DNA of 64,000 bases, taken from contig NC_064001.1 in NCBI RefSeq assembly GCF_932276165.1, forward strand, positions 3,231,501 through 3,295,500, written 5' to 3'. The notes beneath the pieces are model-generated. The model was not told where the DNA came from and did no database searches. It worked only from the letters and a program-made list of their open reading frames with translations. A program made the translations under genes and the position numbers. Shown here in pieces: positions 34,884 through 45,960 of this stretch (positions are counted from its first letter, which is position 1; every line of letters begins with the position of its first letter). The stretch comes from Plutella xylostella. Taxonomy: Eukaryota; Arthropoda; Insecta; Lepidoptera; Plutellidae.

Positions 34884-35804
34884 ATGCCGGTTTGTGGAAG
34901 TTGTGAGGAAGACGTCACCGATGCAATCCTTTGCACCGTATGTGATAAGCATTACGACTTCGGCTGTGCCGGAATAACAGAAGCTAAATACCGGAGATTA
35001 GGCGAGCGTAAGAAGAAAGAGTGGAGCTGCCACACCTGTAACTTCAATGCGCCCACCACAGACGCCCCGCTGCCCTCAACATCTTCAACATCGACTCCGC
35101 CTACCTTGGAGATGGTCATGCAGCGTCTCGACAGTCTATCACTGCAACTGGCCCCGCTCAAGAGTCTCGAGGTCATCAAGAGTGATATATCTAAGTTGAA
35201 GACATCGACGAATAATATAGCGAAGCGAATTGACTCCCTTGAAGCTCGTGTCACCAAAGTCGAAGATACACAGCCGGAAACAGGTCTGTTGAACAACAAG
35301 ATTCTCCAACTTGAATCCGCCTTAGAGTTGAAGGACCAGTGGCTGCGCGCTAACAATTGCGAAATAAAAGGAATCCCACAAAAGCATGGTGAGAATCTTT
35401 TCGATTTCCTATTCAAAGTTGGGCAAACCATATCATATCCCGTGAGCAAGGAGAAGATAAATTTCATAGCCCGAGTTCCAGCTCGTGACGGCGGTAAGAC
35501 GTCTGTTAAGCCAATTATAGTCTCGTTCACGAACAGATATGACAAAGAGAACTTTGTAGCTGCTGGACGAGCCATGAAAGGACTTAATCTGTCATCCATA
35601 GGGCTGCAAGGATCGAACACCATCTACATTAATGACCACCTCACAGCGCAGCAAAAGCAGCTACTTGGATCCGCGAAGTCCTTAGCAAAGGAAAAGGATT
35701 TTCAGTTCATCTGGGTGAGCCACGGAAAAATCCTTGCCCGCCGGAATCCTGCATCCCCGGTTATTCAGATCAAGACTCAAAACGATCTAACCAAAATAAA
35801 CTAA
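34884..35804 (+). CDS. LINE ORF1: PHD-like finger, coiled coil, FP25K-like nucleic-acid-binding domain
   Basis: I choose the ATG at 34884 (context AAACATGC), giving 306 residues; an upstream in-frame start at 34746 would add 46 basic residues that do not look conserved. Residues 4-52 form a PHD-like zinc finger with Cys 4, 7, 17, 20, 28, 49 and 52. The usual His before the sixth ligand is Asp25, and the only His is at 23. Residues about 75-140 form a coiled coil (QRLDSLSLQLAPLKSLEVI and on), presumably for trimerisation. Residues about 150-306 resemble the LINE ORF1/baculovirus FP C-terminal family: NNCEIKGIP, the YINDHLT run, and FQFIWVSHGKILARR. ORF1 proteins coat the element RNA and act as chaperones in the ribonucleoprotein particle. 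ORF1 ends 540 bases before ORF2. Family assignment is strong; the finger's ligand change is read directly. Confidence 0.85.
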   Translation: MPVCGSCEEDVTDAILCTVCDKHYDFGCAGITEAKYRRLGERKKKEWSCHTCNFNAPTTDAPLPSTSSTSTPPTLEMVMQRLDSLSLQLAPLKSLEVIKSDISKLKTSTNNIAKRIDSLEARVTKVEDTQPETGLLNNKILQLESALELKDQWLRANNCEIKGIPQKHGENLFDFLFKVGQTISYPVSKEKINFIARVPARDGGKTSVKPIIVSFTNRYDKENFVAAGRAMKGLNLSSIGLQGSNTIYINDHLTAQQKQLLGSAKSLAKEKDFQFIWVSHGKILARRNPASPVIQIKTQNDLTKIN

Positions 35805-35860
35805 TATTATATTATGACGTAGCATCTAGTTACCTTAACTTAACTGTCGTAGTTACGTCT

Positions 35861-36358
35861 GTGTGCTTTTGTCTACTTTACATGTTGTTGAACCAGTTTC
35901 CAGTTGTAATTGCCGCTTATGAATTGATGCCACTTACTAAACTAAACGTTATTACAATATACACACCGCTTATTTTTCATTATCGCTATTCGATGCTACT
36001 GCTGTTGTTTACCTGCCTCGGTATTCATCCTTATCTATATGCCTACTTATTCGCCTCGCAAATGTTTGAGTCATTCGTTGATATATATTTAGCCGTGCAT
36101 TTTTTAATAAACTATACGCTTGAAATAATTAATAACTGCCAGCTTATGTTGTTACTTGTACTTACAAATAGGTATAAGTATAGTGTTTACCCAAGCAGAT
36201 TATTTGAGTTAATTTCGTTGAACTTAGGTACTTTTCGCGCTTGCGCAGCCACCTATCTATCACTCGTTTATTCGTCACTATATCTGTATACCTATAATAA
36301 TCCATTTAGATTCGCACAATTAGTTACTATTATTACTCATTCTAATGTCGAACTTTAG
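35861..36358 (+). CDS. Hydrophobic middle ORF of the LINE, overlapping the ORF2 start
   Basis: A 165-codon open frame fills the gap between ORF1 and ORF2. Its stop TAG 36356-36358 lies 14 bases into ORF2 in a different frame, so the two overlap. The protein is unusually hydrophobic, with stretches such as YSMLLLLFTCLGI and LMLLLVLTN suggesting three or more membrane-spanning segments. I recognise no family. A frame this long is unlikely by chance in AT-rich DNA, but pyrimidine-rich composition lowers stop frequency and yields hydrophobic codons, so it may be an untranslated linker. If translated, ribosomes could reach ORF2 by termination-reinitiation, as proposed for other two-ORF LINEs. Confidence 0.35.
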   Translation: MCFCLLYMLLNQFPVVIAAYELMPLTKLNVITIYTPLIFHYRYSMLLLLFTCLGIHPYLYAYLFASQMFESFVDIYLAVHFLINYTLEIINNCQLMLLLVLTNRYKYSVYPSRLFELISLNLGTFRACAATYLSLVYSSLYLYTYNNPFRFAQLVTIITHSNVEL

Positions 36359-39233
36359 AGTGTACTACCAGAACGCCCGCGGACTTAGGACTAAGACAGA
36401 CACTTTTAAACGTAATGTTGCGCTAAACGATTATGATGTAATTACCATAACTGAGACATGGTTATTGGACGGCATTATGAACAGTGAGCTATTCGATGAT
36501 CGGTACTGCGTATGGCGTAGGGACAGAGACTATGCTCGTACTAAGCAGTCTCGAGGCGGGGGCGTACTGATAGCGGCCAAGCGCACTCTCCAGCTGCACT
36601 GTAATGAGAACTGGAAATCCACCGCCGAAGATATCTGGGTAACTATAACTATTCCACGCTGGGGTAAACTGCCCTCATACAAACTACACCTTTGCACTTT
36701 ATACCTATGCTCAGAAAACAATGGCCTAAACTTTAACATTCAATTACGAAACTTTATTAGTAATATAAACACTATCATAACTAACTCCGAAGGTGACAAA
36801 TTTATGTTGTTGGGAGATTTCAATATGAGTAGCATCACCTGGGAAGCTGCGGATATTGGCTTCATAGCCACTGATGTAACTAGCGATCATGTTGCAGACT
36901 TTGTTGACTCACTCAATATTCTTAACCTAACTCAATACAACGGTATAGTCAACAACTTTGACAGGATCCTTGACCTGATCTTATGCAACGACTATATTTC
37001 TGTGTATGCTTGCGTAGACCCCCTAGTTTCAGAAGACCCATACCACAGGGCACTTTGCATAAATGTCTCGTTTATTAATTTTAAGCCACTAATTGAAAAA
37101 CCACGTAAAGTGTATTCTTACCATCGGGGTGACTATGACGCTGTTTGCTCAGGGATCTCTGAAATTAATTGGTCACAGCAATTAATGCTGAATAATATAG
37201 ACGACGCCTTAGAAATTTTCTACAACATCATCTATGATCTCCGAGATAAGTATATCCCATTACGTTCTGCATCCAAAAATAACTATCCTCCATGGTACAG
37301 TACCCCTCTTATAAAAATTATTAAAGAAAAATATAAATTTCACCGCAAATATAAAATATACGGTAATATTAGCGATAATTTATCTTACAAACTTCTTCGT
37401 GATAGAGCAGTAAAAATGGAGAAAGAATGTCACGATACCTACATATCTCGTATGGAAGAATCCATAGCAGTCAACCCGAAAATGTTTTGGTCTTATCTTA
37501 AACAAAACCGTACTAATAGCGCTCTTCCCGCCTCCATGTCATATGCAGGTACCATCGCATCATCAGGCGAAGCAATCAGCGAACTCTTCTCTAGGTTCTT
37601 CCACTCCACGTTTCTTAGTGGTGGTTCTAATACCCCAGCTTCCGATACTAAAGTTCATCACTCATCCAGTGACATCTTCACTATTGAAATTAACCAACCA
37701 GAAGTCGAAAGATTACTTGGGACTCTCGACATTAGTAAATCGGCAGGTCCAGATATGCTTCCCGCAATATTTTTTGTCAAGTGTGCTAAGGAAATAAGTG
37801 TACCTTTATCCCTACTGTTCAAAAAAAGCATCGACGAAGGTGTAATGCCGCACAAATGGAAGTCCGCATTTATTACTCCCATTCACAAATCAGGATCAAG
37901 AGACTGTGTTGAACACTATAGGCCCATCTCCAAATTGTGTCTACTAGCTAAAATATTCGAACGAGTCATATATAATCAACTATATGAAAGCATTAAATCT
38001 GATTTGAGCCCAACTCAACACGGGTTTCTTAAGAGAAGATCTACAGTTTCTAATTTGATACTCCTTGACGACTTCGTCTCTGATAACATGAACAATGGCA
38101 ATCAGGTCGACACTATCTACACAGACTATAGTAAGGCCTTCGATAGGATAGATCACAGACTGCTCTTAATGAAATTGTGTGATTTGGGTATTCGAGGTGA
38201 TCTCTTTCGTTGGTTCACGTCATATGTACGTAATAGAACTCAGGCCGTGGTGCTAAATGGCTACACATCTGCTTGGCGTAACATTCCATCCGGAGTTCCC
38301 CAAGGATCTCTGCTAGGGCCCTTACTTTTTGTTATATTCATTAGAGATATTGACAACTGTTTTCATCACTCCCATCACTTGCTATTCGCAGACGACATGA
38401 AGCTTTTCAGAGTGGTGAATGATGAGTTAGATGCCTCACTTCTCCAAGAAGACTTAAATAGGCTTGATTCTTACTGTGAGCGTAACAAATTGGAATTGAA
38501 TGTTTCCAAGTGTTACTCTCTCACTTTTACAAGGAAACGTTCCCCATTTAAATCAAATTACACGATAAAAAATCACGCTCTATCCCGTGTGTACCACATT
38601 CGTGATTTGGGTGTGATTCAAGATAGTAAGCTGTTATTCGATAAGCATATAGAATCTATAGTTAACAAAGCATCCAAAGCTTTAGGCTTCATTATGCGAT
38701 CTACTAAACAATTTAAAAGTATGAAGACAGTAAAACTGCTATACTGTTCATATGTACGGAGCAATCTAGAATGCGCTTGTCAGGTATGGAACCCTTGTTA
38801 CGACATTCACTCGGATAGGATTGAAAAAATTCAGAGGAAATTTACACGATACCTTAAATTTAAGTTTCGTATTCCAAACAGTATGGATTATAATCTGAGA
38901 TGCATTAAATTCCATCTATTGCCACTTCACCTGCGTAGGACCGTGTCGGATATAATTTACCTCATAAAGCTTGTTAGAGGAATAAGCGACTGTCCTGATC
39001 TACTCTCTAAAATTAATATTTATGCACCTGCGCGATCATTTAGAATGAATAAACTTTTCTTTGTGCCAATCGTTCACACTAATTACAGAAGAAACTCCTA
39101 TATACTAAGAGCGTGTAGTACATTTAACAGGCTGTGCAGCGAAATCGATCTTGACATCTTCAGTAGTAGCATTGAATCATTTAAAACTCATTTTATTCGG
39201 ACTTTTGTAGCATCAACTCAACAACTTGGCTAA
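36345..39233 (+). CDS. LINE ORF2: endonuclease and reverse transcriptase
   Basis: 962 residues, unbroken. Residues 1-240 are an AP-like endonuclease: QNARG 9-13, catalytic TETWL (Glu37), GDFN 157-160 and LDLILCND near 209-216. The final SDH-type motif reads SEDPYH (His234), slightly off consensus. Residues about 465-760 are the reverse transcriptase: SAGPD, YRPIS 525-529, YTDYSKAFDRIDH with catalytic Asp594, GVPQGSLLGPLLF and FADD 681-684. The C-terminal region has Cys/His residues but no clear zinc knuckle. The protein nicks target DNA and primes reverse transcription of the element RNA there. The start at 36345 sits inside the end of the hydrophobic middle ORF. With all catalytic motifs present, it could be active. 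Confidence 0.93.
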   Translation: MSNFRVYYQNARGLRTKTDTFKRNVALNDYDVITITETWLLDGIMNSELFDDRYCVWRRDRDYARTKQSRGGGVLIAAKRTLQLHCNENWKSTAEDIWVTITIPRWGKLPSYKLHLCTLYLCSENNGLNFNIQLRNFISNINTIITNSEGDKFMLLGDFNMSSITWEAADIGFIATDVTSDHVADFVDSLNILNLTQYNGIVNNFDRILDLILCNDYISVYACVDPLVSEDPYHRALCINVSFINFKPLIEKPRKVYSYHRGDYDAVCSGISEINWSQQLMLNNIDDALEIFYNIIYDLRDKYIPLRSASKNNYPPWYSTPLIKIIKEKYKFHRKYKIYGNISDNLSYKLLRDRAVKMEKECHDTYISRMEESIAVNPKMFWSYLKQNRTNSALPASMSYAGTIASSGEAISELFSRFFHSTFLSGGSNTPASDTKVHHSSSDIFTIEINQPEVERLLGTLDISKSAGPDMLPAIFFVKCAKEISVPLSLLFKKSIDEGVMPHKWKSAFITPIHKSGSRDCVEHYRPISKLCLLAKIFERVIYNQLYESIKSDLSPTQHGFLKRRSTVSNLILLDDFVSDNMNNGNQVDTIYTDYSKAFDRIDHRLLLMKLCDLGIRGDLFRWFTSYVRNRTQAVVLNGYTSAWRNIPSGVPQGSLLGPLLFVIFIRDIDNCFHHSHHLLFADDMKLFRVVNDELDASLLQEDLNRLDSYCERNKLELNVSKCYSLTFTRKRSPFKSNYTIKNHALSRVYHIRDLGVIQDSKLLFDKHIESIVNKASKALGFIMRSTKQFKSMKTVKLLYCSYVRSNLECACQVWNPCYDIHSDRIEKIQRKFTRYLKFKFRIPNSMDYNLRCIKFHLLPLHLRRTVSDIIYLIKLVRGISDCPDLLSKINIYAPARSFRMNKLFFVPIVHTNYRRNSYILRACSTFNRLCSEIDLDIFSSSIESFKTHFIRTFVASTQQLG

Positions 39234-39458
39234 ATTAATTAATTAATTAATCATATCTACTCAAGTGGTTCTTATTGTTCTTTTGTTTTTTTTTTTATCT
39301 AGATGTGTTAGACTAAAATATTTAATAACTTAAGTGCGCTTTTTTAATATGTTACTAAGTAGGTACTTCTGTACATTTATCTGTGAAAGCTTGTCATTAG
39401 CTTTAAGATACCTGTTTTCATGTATTAATTATTTGTGTAACATGCTGTTAGCTTTCCT

Positions 39459-39488
39459 AATAAAATAAAATAAAATAAATAAAATAAA
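39459..39488 (+). repeat. (TAAAA)n tail of the LINE
   Basis: Repeated AATAAAATAAAATAAAATAA, serving as 3' tail and containing AATAAA polyadenylation signals. Confidence 0.8.
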
Positions 39489-41114
39489 CAACTAATAATA
39501 TGCAGTAATTAGCAGTAAAGGTACCTCTTCTAAAAAAATACATCCAAATCTTATTGTATGAGACACTCGTACATTCAAATCTCACTCTTACGACGTATGA
39601 AATAAAGAACGTCGCGAAGTCCAAATCTAACTAAAGAGGAACAACCTCGTTCATATTGCCAAATTATCTCCGAATTAGTGACGCTCAGTAACTTCCTCAA
39701 TGTATCTTTCATCTTTACTTGAAATATCTCAATTTACTCGTCACACAATAGACGCTAATTTTTATTAGCATCGGCAATATGAAACTCACTAAATTACCTA
39801 CATTCAGAGCTTCCAGAGAAATTCTTGAATAACATCTTTATTAAGAATTCAATCATTAATTACAAGTACAAGTCCTAAAAGACCGTTTCAGTAAATCATC
39901 TGACAAGACGCTAGCAGAATTGTATTTTTGATAAATGAGTTTTTTTTTGTTTGAAATTGAAGGGTACAGATTAAAATATCAAAATTGGAAATTCCGATAT
40001 TCATTTGCCCTTCTAAAACATTTCGAGTCGGTATTTTTGAAATACAAGGCCAAGAAATTAATTTTGACAATATTCGGCAAAGAAGGTATCAAACAACTAA
40101 AAATAATGTACATATTTCAGTAAACTTACCTAAATATTAAAACAAAGAAAATTAATAGGATGTTTCGTAAAATAAAGCTAAAATTTAATTCTTTTTTTTT
40201 TTTGTGCTATTTAACTGGTTGAATCCCGTGAAATAAGGCACAATAAAAATGTATTGTCTCTCGCGCGATATCGGTGGAGCTTACAGGTTAATAGAATATG
40301 ATAATATATGTTGGTAAGTAAGTACCTAGCAAGGAAGTTTTTTAGAAGTGTAGAACTAGAACGAACTAGTGTGTAATATCACCAGATCAGCAATGAGTGG
40401 GCTTCATTTAGTGTCAATATAAACAATTAGAACATGATATAACGACACAACCCGAATAACTTCATCAAACCTTGGAAATAAAAATTTATAAACTAAAATA
40501 AAAACGCCACGCCTTCCGGTCGTCAGATCAAAACAATTTCATAAAGAAATCTGTCGAAATACTAATCAACCTGTCACCTTTATTTCCGTCTAAACTCAAT
40601 TTCCCGCAATAAAAAAACCCTTTGATCTGTAATACTTATAAATCAGAGGGTAAATTTCGGATGTATACTGTTACCCTCAGATGAATAGGGCTCTCAGTTC
40701 TCAAAATAAAATATGATCGGTTGTATTTGACGCACAGAGGGTAAATAGGATTTCTTTGTCGGATTACGCTCCTTTCTTTAACATCACTTGAAACGGGAAA
40801 ATACATATGATATTGTGGTTCAGAAAACATCACATAAGGAAGAATTCCTCCCACCTTCTACTAATGTACAGTCAGGTGCAGAAAAACCTGACCCCCTGCA
40901 TTTCAAATAGAAATTCAAACTACGCAAAGCCAATTTGTCGGTGTGACGTATGTTGCGGTAGTGCTCGTGTCTATAGACAGACACAGAACTATTTTACTAT
41001 TCTCCTATTTATATCCATCATTTAGATTTTAGATATCCATCATTTACACAAACTAACGAATTCATAGAACAATAATATTATGAAATACAAAATTTAAATT
41101 ATTTTCGTTTTTCA
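39489..41114. other. Intergenic stretch, nothing identified
   Basis: AT-rich spacer. Short open frames on both strands lack any domain. Confidence 0.45.
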
Positions 41115-41179
41115 TCTGGGCTCGAACCCGCGGCCCAATTATTCGCAAACCAACCATTTGCCCGCTACGCCACGAAGCT
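41115..41179 (-). mobile_element. tRNA-like SINE head 1
   Basis: Minus-strand reading has CGTGGCGTAGCGGGCAAATG (A-box region) and GGGTTCGAGCCC (B box), then an AT-rich tail. It does not fold into a full cloverleaf by eye, so a SINE head is more likely than a tRNA gene. Confidence 0.55.
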
Positions 41180-42269
41180 TATTTAACACGTTTGCAAAAT
41201 AGTGAATATGTTGCGGTTCATTAGCAAAAGTATAGTCTATGTAGTGAATAGTGATAATTGTTTACAATATGAAATATTATAAGCGCAGAGGGTATTTTGA
41301 ATTTATTTCTCATTTGAAATTGTAGACTTGAAGAGAATGTTTTGTTGCATTGAGATGGGTTTTGTTAATTCCATCTGATTGATCTGATTTATATTTATAC
41401 CTATAATATAATCAAAATTATTGATTTGTAACGATGACAAACGAATTTATTAACAAGGTCATCATTATTAATTGAGTTAAGTGCCAGGACAACATTGGGT
41501 TCGTATTTTCTCTTTATAATTTTATTGGTTACTTTATATATTATTGGCTTTCATTTATTTTACTTATAGATTATCATAATATACTTTTTACGCTATAGTA
41601 ATAATGTCACAATTATTATATTCATTAAGGCATGATCAAATTATTGTTTTTAAAGGTTACCGAAGATGGATGTCCTATAATGGGCCCTGAAGAACTGTTA
41701 TAAAATAGCTAACGCATGACAAGATTTAATTTGAGAATTTTAAGGATGATATTATGGTTGCTGTTTGCATTGCGTGAGAAATATCTTCTACACGATAACA
41801 GCACAACTCGCAAAGAAGAAATGGAACATTATAACTATGTTATTATACGTTTAGTAGGTATTTAACGGGTCCCCAGTTTAAAAATGAGTAAAATTTATTT
41901 AGTAGTAAGATAATTATTTGTTCATACTGTTAAGATAATTGATTACATATTTATAAGTAACTACTTAGTAATAAAATTGTTGCTTATTTATAATTTAATT
42001 GTAGAAAACAACAAGAGATGTAAATTGTGAAATTTAGTAACATGTTGGTTCTCATTGTTGTAATTCTACAATTTTTGAATTTGTTTACTTTTGTTCATAA
42101 TTATTCTGCATACAGACTAATAATATTTACTTGTTTAGTGAAATAAAGTTCTTTTTCTTATATATTATGTTTTTATTTTAATTCCTGTTCATATTGATAA
42201 AGATAGTCTAAAATAACCTATCTATAATGATTAACAAAGTAAAACATAAAAATAAATTTTAATAGTCAC
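41180..42269. other. Intergenic stretch, nothing identified
   Basis: Very AT-rich, no features. Confidence 0.4.
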
Positions 42270-42340
42270 ACCTCCCAGAGATTTGAACTTTGAACCTCCA
42301 TATTGAAAGCCGAATACCTTAACGATTACACCACACCGTC
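42270..42340 (-). mobile_element. tRNA-like SINE head 2
   Basis: Minus-strand GTGTGGTGTAATCGTTAAGG and a decayed B box GTTCAAATCTC. AT-rich tail follows. Confidence 0.5.
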
Positions 42341-43041
42341 AAGTAGTTAAACTGGTGAAAAATGCAATCACTTCGTATCACACTGAGCTGGCTTGCAATA
42401 GTTAAAAGTGAACAACACAGGTTTTAACATTCTGGCATGAACTTTATGAAGCTAGTTCCAATATTTGATTTAAGATGGCGCTTAAATTAATAAAAGTCGA
42501 TATTTAGCGCCATATTTTAACACACATACAGAAGTCTTAGTAACGAAACAAGGTGTATGTAGTTCAAGGTTATTTTACATAGGTGGCGCCTATGTGGGAG
42601 GGTTGTAGTTATAGCTATATAGGGGATCAGGATTAATTGCACTTGACTGTACTTACTCCCTGGATAATAGACAAAGATGCATAGCTGTATTTTGGTCAGT
42701 TTTAGGTAGTTCCAATGTAAAGAATGAGCTATTTATTACTGCTAATACTGTTCCTTATAAGATGGGTAAGATAATGTATGTAATTGTCGATACATCAATA
42801 TAATAATGAGAAGCTGTAACGCTTGTTTATGTGGAAAAAGTATGCTTTCACCCTCTCAAAATATAAATTTTATCCAAACTTTGTCAAAGAAGCTCTTACT
42901 CTGCTACATATTTTACATTTCATTTGTTATTTTTATAACAATAGTTAAAGGTGAAGAAAGGAAACATCTGAACATTTTTCCTTCATCGTAAGAGTATGTG
43001 GTATAATTGAACATAAATTGCTTATTTCTAAATAATTCATA
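42341..43041. other. Intergenic stretch, nothing identified
   Basis: No supported features. Confidence 0.4.
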
Positions 43042-43111
43042 CATGGAGGGAATCGAACCCACGGTATGAAGAATGAGAGCCGAGACCTTATCCATTACGC
43101 CACCACGACTC
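43042..43111 (-). mobile_element. tRNA-like SINE head 3
   Basis: Minus-strand CGTGGTGGCGTAATGGATAA (A-box region) and GGGTTCGATTCCC (perfect B box), followed by ATGTATGAATTATT. The best preserved of the five heads in this region. Confidence 0.6.
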
Positions 43112-45628
43112 TAATACATAATATAATTCTAATATTTTTATGTCCATACGGACGTTATGATTAATTATTAACAAAAAATATGACGAGATACGATTTTATT
43201 AATCTCCTTTTCTACGATACTGCTAAATCTTCCAGCCACCGCGAATTACCTACTGCTTTTATCAATATTGATGTAAACAATGATGTGTTGATTCTTCTTG
43301 TTACTTTCTGTTATGCACCTGGTGCCTTACATATACACGCGCCGCCACGCCATGTCTAATATGGTTTTTTCTGATAATTAAGATCCACAAAACTAATTGA
43401 GTACTTACTGTGTGTGTTCTGTTGAACAGCTGAAAATTTACGATAGAGTTAGTGGCTTTCTATGGTAAATAGTGAAATCTTTCAAGAAATAATTGTAACC
43501 ACGTAACATGTAAGTGCATTTCAAAACAGTCTGGCCGGAGAAGAGTTTTACGGCTTTGGCATGGTATGCAATGTCCACTTTTCATTAACACACGTGAAAG
43601 AATACTTTTCTTTGTTATTCGCGTTCCTTTCGATCATCATCATAATATATCAATGAATATCACTTTCTTAATAAAAATCTCTAAGCAAAGCTGAAGTTGC
43701 GATTGTTATTACGAAAAAACATTTGTAAGAGATATCTCTGTAACTTGTTTTCTCTTTGAAGATGTTTATCATTCTGTATGTAGGTTACGAGTATACTTGT
43801 GACATTACATAAGTAGGTACAAGAGAACTGCTTAGTGGTACGAAAAATTGAGTTACACTTTACTAAAGTTTTCTGCATAATGTAAACTTTAGTGGAAAAT
43901 AAATATATTTTATTAATACATTTACTTTTATTTATTAATCATTGCAGTGTTATACATTAGGTACAGAAGAATTCCTAAAAAAACATATTTTTGGTTTGAC
44001 TGTGGACATTATACTGCTTTACCACGATTATGGGTATGTATAGTTAACACTGAAACACAAAAATACTTATCTATCCGTCGTGGAGACAGCTAACTATAAA
44101 CAAAACTGAAAACTACTCAGAGCAAAGTGCTACCACGACCATAACAAGACCCTTTCCTAGTCACAATGATCAAGAAATCTAGCTAGAATTCAAACTAAAT
44201 GTTTGACTTCTCACAAGAAAAAGTTCTCAACTCCCAACTGACTCTTAACTTCCAACAGCGTTTAATTAAACGTTCAAAAATAAAACTATTCCTTTACCGC
44301 GAAACTTGGACTAGTACAAGTAAATCAATTTACGGAACTGCTAAAGTGAAATGGCCATAGGAAGTAGTTTAGCAAATCCGTCGCCGTTTTCATTCGATTA
44401 CACGGAAATAATGAGTTTGTAAAATTCTGAGCAGAGAGCATCCCCGGCTTAAGATAGTGGTCTGCCAAGAGAATCTTGGCACCCGGCGGCCGCACCGCAG
44501 GGTGGTGGGCACCGCGGCGACGCCACTTATCATATAGGGACTTAATTAAAAATAATATCAAAATTACAATTGAAAAAAAGAAAAAATGTTCATCCTAAAG
44601 CTAAAACTTAAAAGAGTTTTTGAAGGGCATTAAAAATTTTGGAGCTTATGTGATATTACGCGCTGCTCTAGTGAGCACTCTTGGGAGCAAAAACACATTA
44701 ACTATCTATACATAATATTATCATAATGAACGCTTTTCAAATTTCAATAATTAATAATTTTTCGACAGTGTGAGTATGGTATCCCGACGACCAACTGCGG
44801 CCATACCGTATAACTGCCATGTGTGGAAGACCATTTACCAAAAATATATGCTTTATTGCCATTTAATGGTTGATTGATTATTGCCATGCCCTCAGAGATG
44901 CATCCTGAAACAACAACTCTGATGTCAGAATCGTATTTATTCCGTATGTATTGTGCACAGTGGTATAAATCTATAAAAGGTACACTTTAACCTATGAAAG
45001 GTGTAGCCACATTACACCCTACTGTATCGTGCGTGGAGTCTCTGCGGTACCCCTCGCGAGTGACAGGGCTGCGGAAAATTCTCAATTAAAAGAGTACACT
45101 TGCGCACGCCCATTCACTCAGCGCCCGCAATTTTCTACAAACAATAGATTGGTTAGCGGGCGAAGATACTTTTACGCTTACGGCGAAATATGCTTGCTCT
45201 GAAATGTAAAGTGCGCAGTGGTCCTTAGGTTTGAATAATTTTAGTATGAACAATACTTGTTCTATTGATTGAAAGCGTTAATGTCCTCTCCTCCCAACCT
45301 AACAAGAGCTCGCATTTGTATATTGTTAGTTTTATTTTAATGTTCTTCTCCTTTTTTACTAACTTTATAATTTACAATAAAGTGTTTATAAATAAATAAA
45401 AATACTTGACGATGTGCTCTGGACTGTAATCCCCGAAGGGGTAGTCAGAGGTGCCTCGTTGCGAACCTCCAGATTTTTCATTTTTGTATCATTATCGCGA
45501 GCTGAATCGCCGTTTTTGAATGAAGACTATGCACTTAGGGTACCTAGAATCTATATTTACCTACAGTCATGTTTTCTCTTGATGTTTACTATAACTATGT
45601 ATTACAATTGTACTTACTGGTTGTTACA
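43112..45628. other. Intergenic stretch with a GC-rich patch
   Basis: About 44445-44530 is GC-rich and includes a hairpin TGCCAAGA/TCTTGGCA at 44464-44482. A fragment of the GGGGTAGTCAGAGG dispersed repeat is at 45414-45460. No gene seen. Confidence 0.4.
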
Positions 45629-45697
45629 TACAAGGATTTGAACCCACGGCCTCCCAATTGTCCGCCGAGATTGAATCCGCTACGCTACCACGATACT
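45629..45697 (-). mobile_element. tRNA-like SINE head 4
   Basis: Minus-strand CGTGGTAGCGTAGCGGATTC and GGGTTCAAATCC, followed by TTGTATGTAAC. Similar layout to heads 1-3. Confidence 0.55.
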
Positions 45698-45797
45698 CTT
45701 ATTTCCTTTCAAATGATAGATTTACCTAAAACAGTAACGCGTCTACTACGATATACTACATATTTAGGCCATAAACTATTTTACTTTAGGCAAGCCC

Positions 45798-45960
45798 CGG
45801 GCTGAGGCCACTTATCCAGGTCAATTACATTAGTAATTATACGAGCACACGTCCTAATTAGTGATTAAATTCAGCCGCCGCTGAACCGCCTGATACGTAG
45901 TCTGCATCCCAATGAAACCGACGGATTTTAAGCTAATTATCTCTAAGAATACTTTTGTTA
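45798..45960. promoter_or_regulatory. Candidate regulatory region rich in homeodomain-type sites
   Basis: Non-repetitive sequence with several TAAT/ATTA cores close together: CAATTACATTAGTAATTATA, CCTAATTAGTGATTAAATT and AAGCTAATTATC, plus GC-rich linkers. The sites are read directly; regulatory function is inferred only from their density. Confidence 0.3.

Larger units (their letters stand above)
34782..39488 (+). mobile_element. Apparently intact CR1/Jockey-type non-LTR retrotransposon
   Basis: A 5' segment with two tandem 18-bp units (ATTCCGCGCCGTTCGTTC at 34782-34799 and 34800-34817) is followed by ORF1, a middle ORF, ORF2, a 3' UTR of about 220 bases and a (TAAAA)n-type tail at 39459-39488. 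ORF2 has an AP-like endonuclease and a reverse transcriptase. ORF1 has a PHD-like finger and a baculovirus-FP-like domain, an arrangement known for CR1-type elements of Lepidoptera. I could not identify a target-site duplication. Neither main ORF is broken, so this may be a young copy. The CR1 versus other Jockey-group assignment is provisional. Confidence 0.85.

Noticed and set aside
34952..35623. 223-codon open frame on the minus strand
   Set aside because: It lies entirely antisense to LINE ORF1, which has clear domains. It has no recognisable motif of its own.
43042..43111. Possible functional tRNA gene (also 21711, 31691, 41115, 45629, 47644)
   Set aside because: A and B boxes are present, but acceptor and anticodon stems do not pair properly by eye, and SINE bodies or tails follow.
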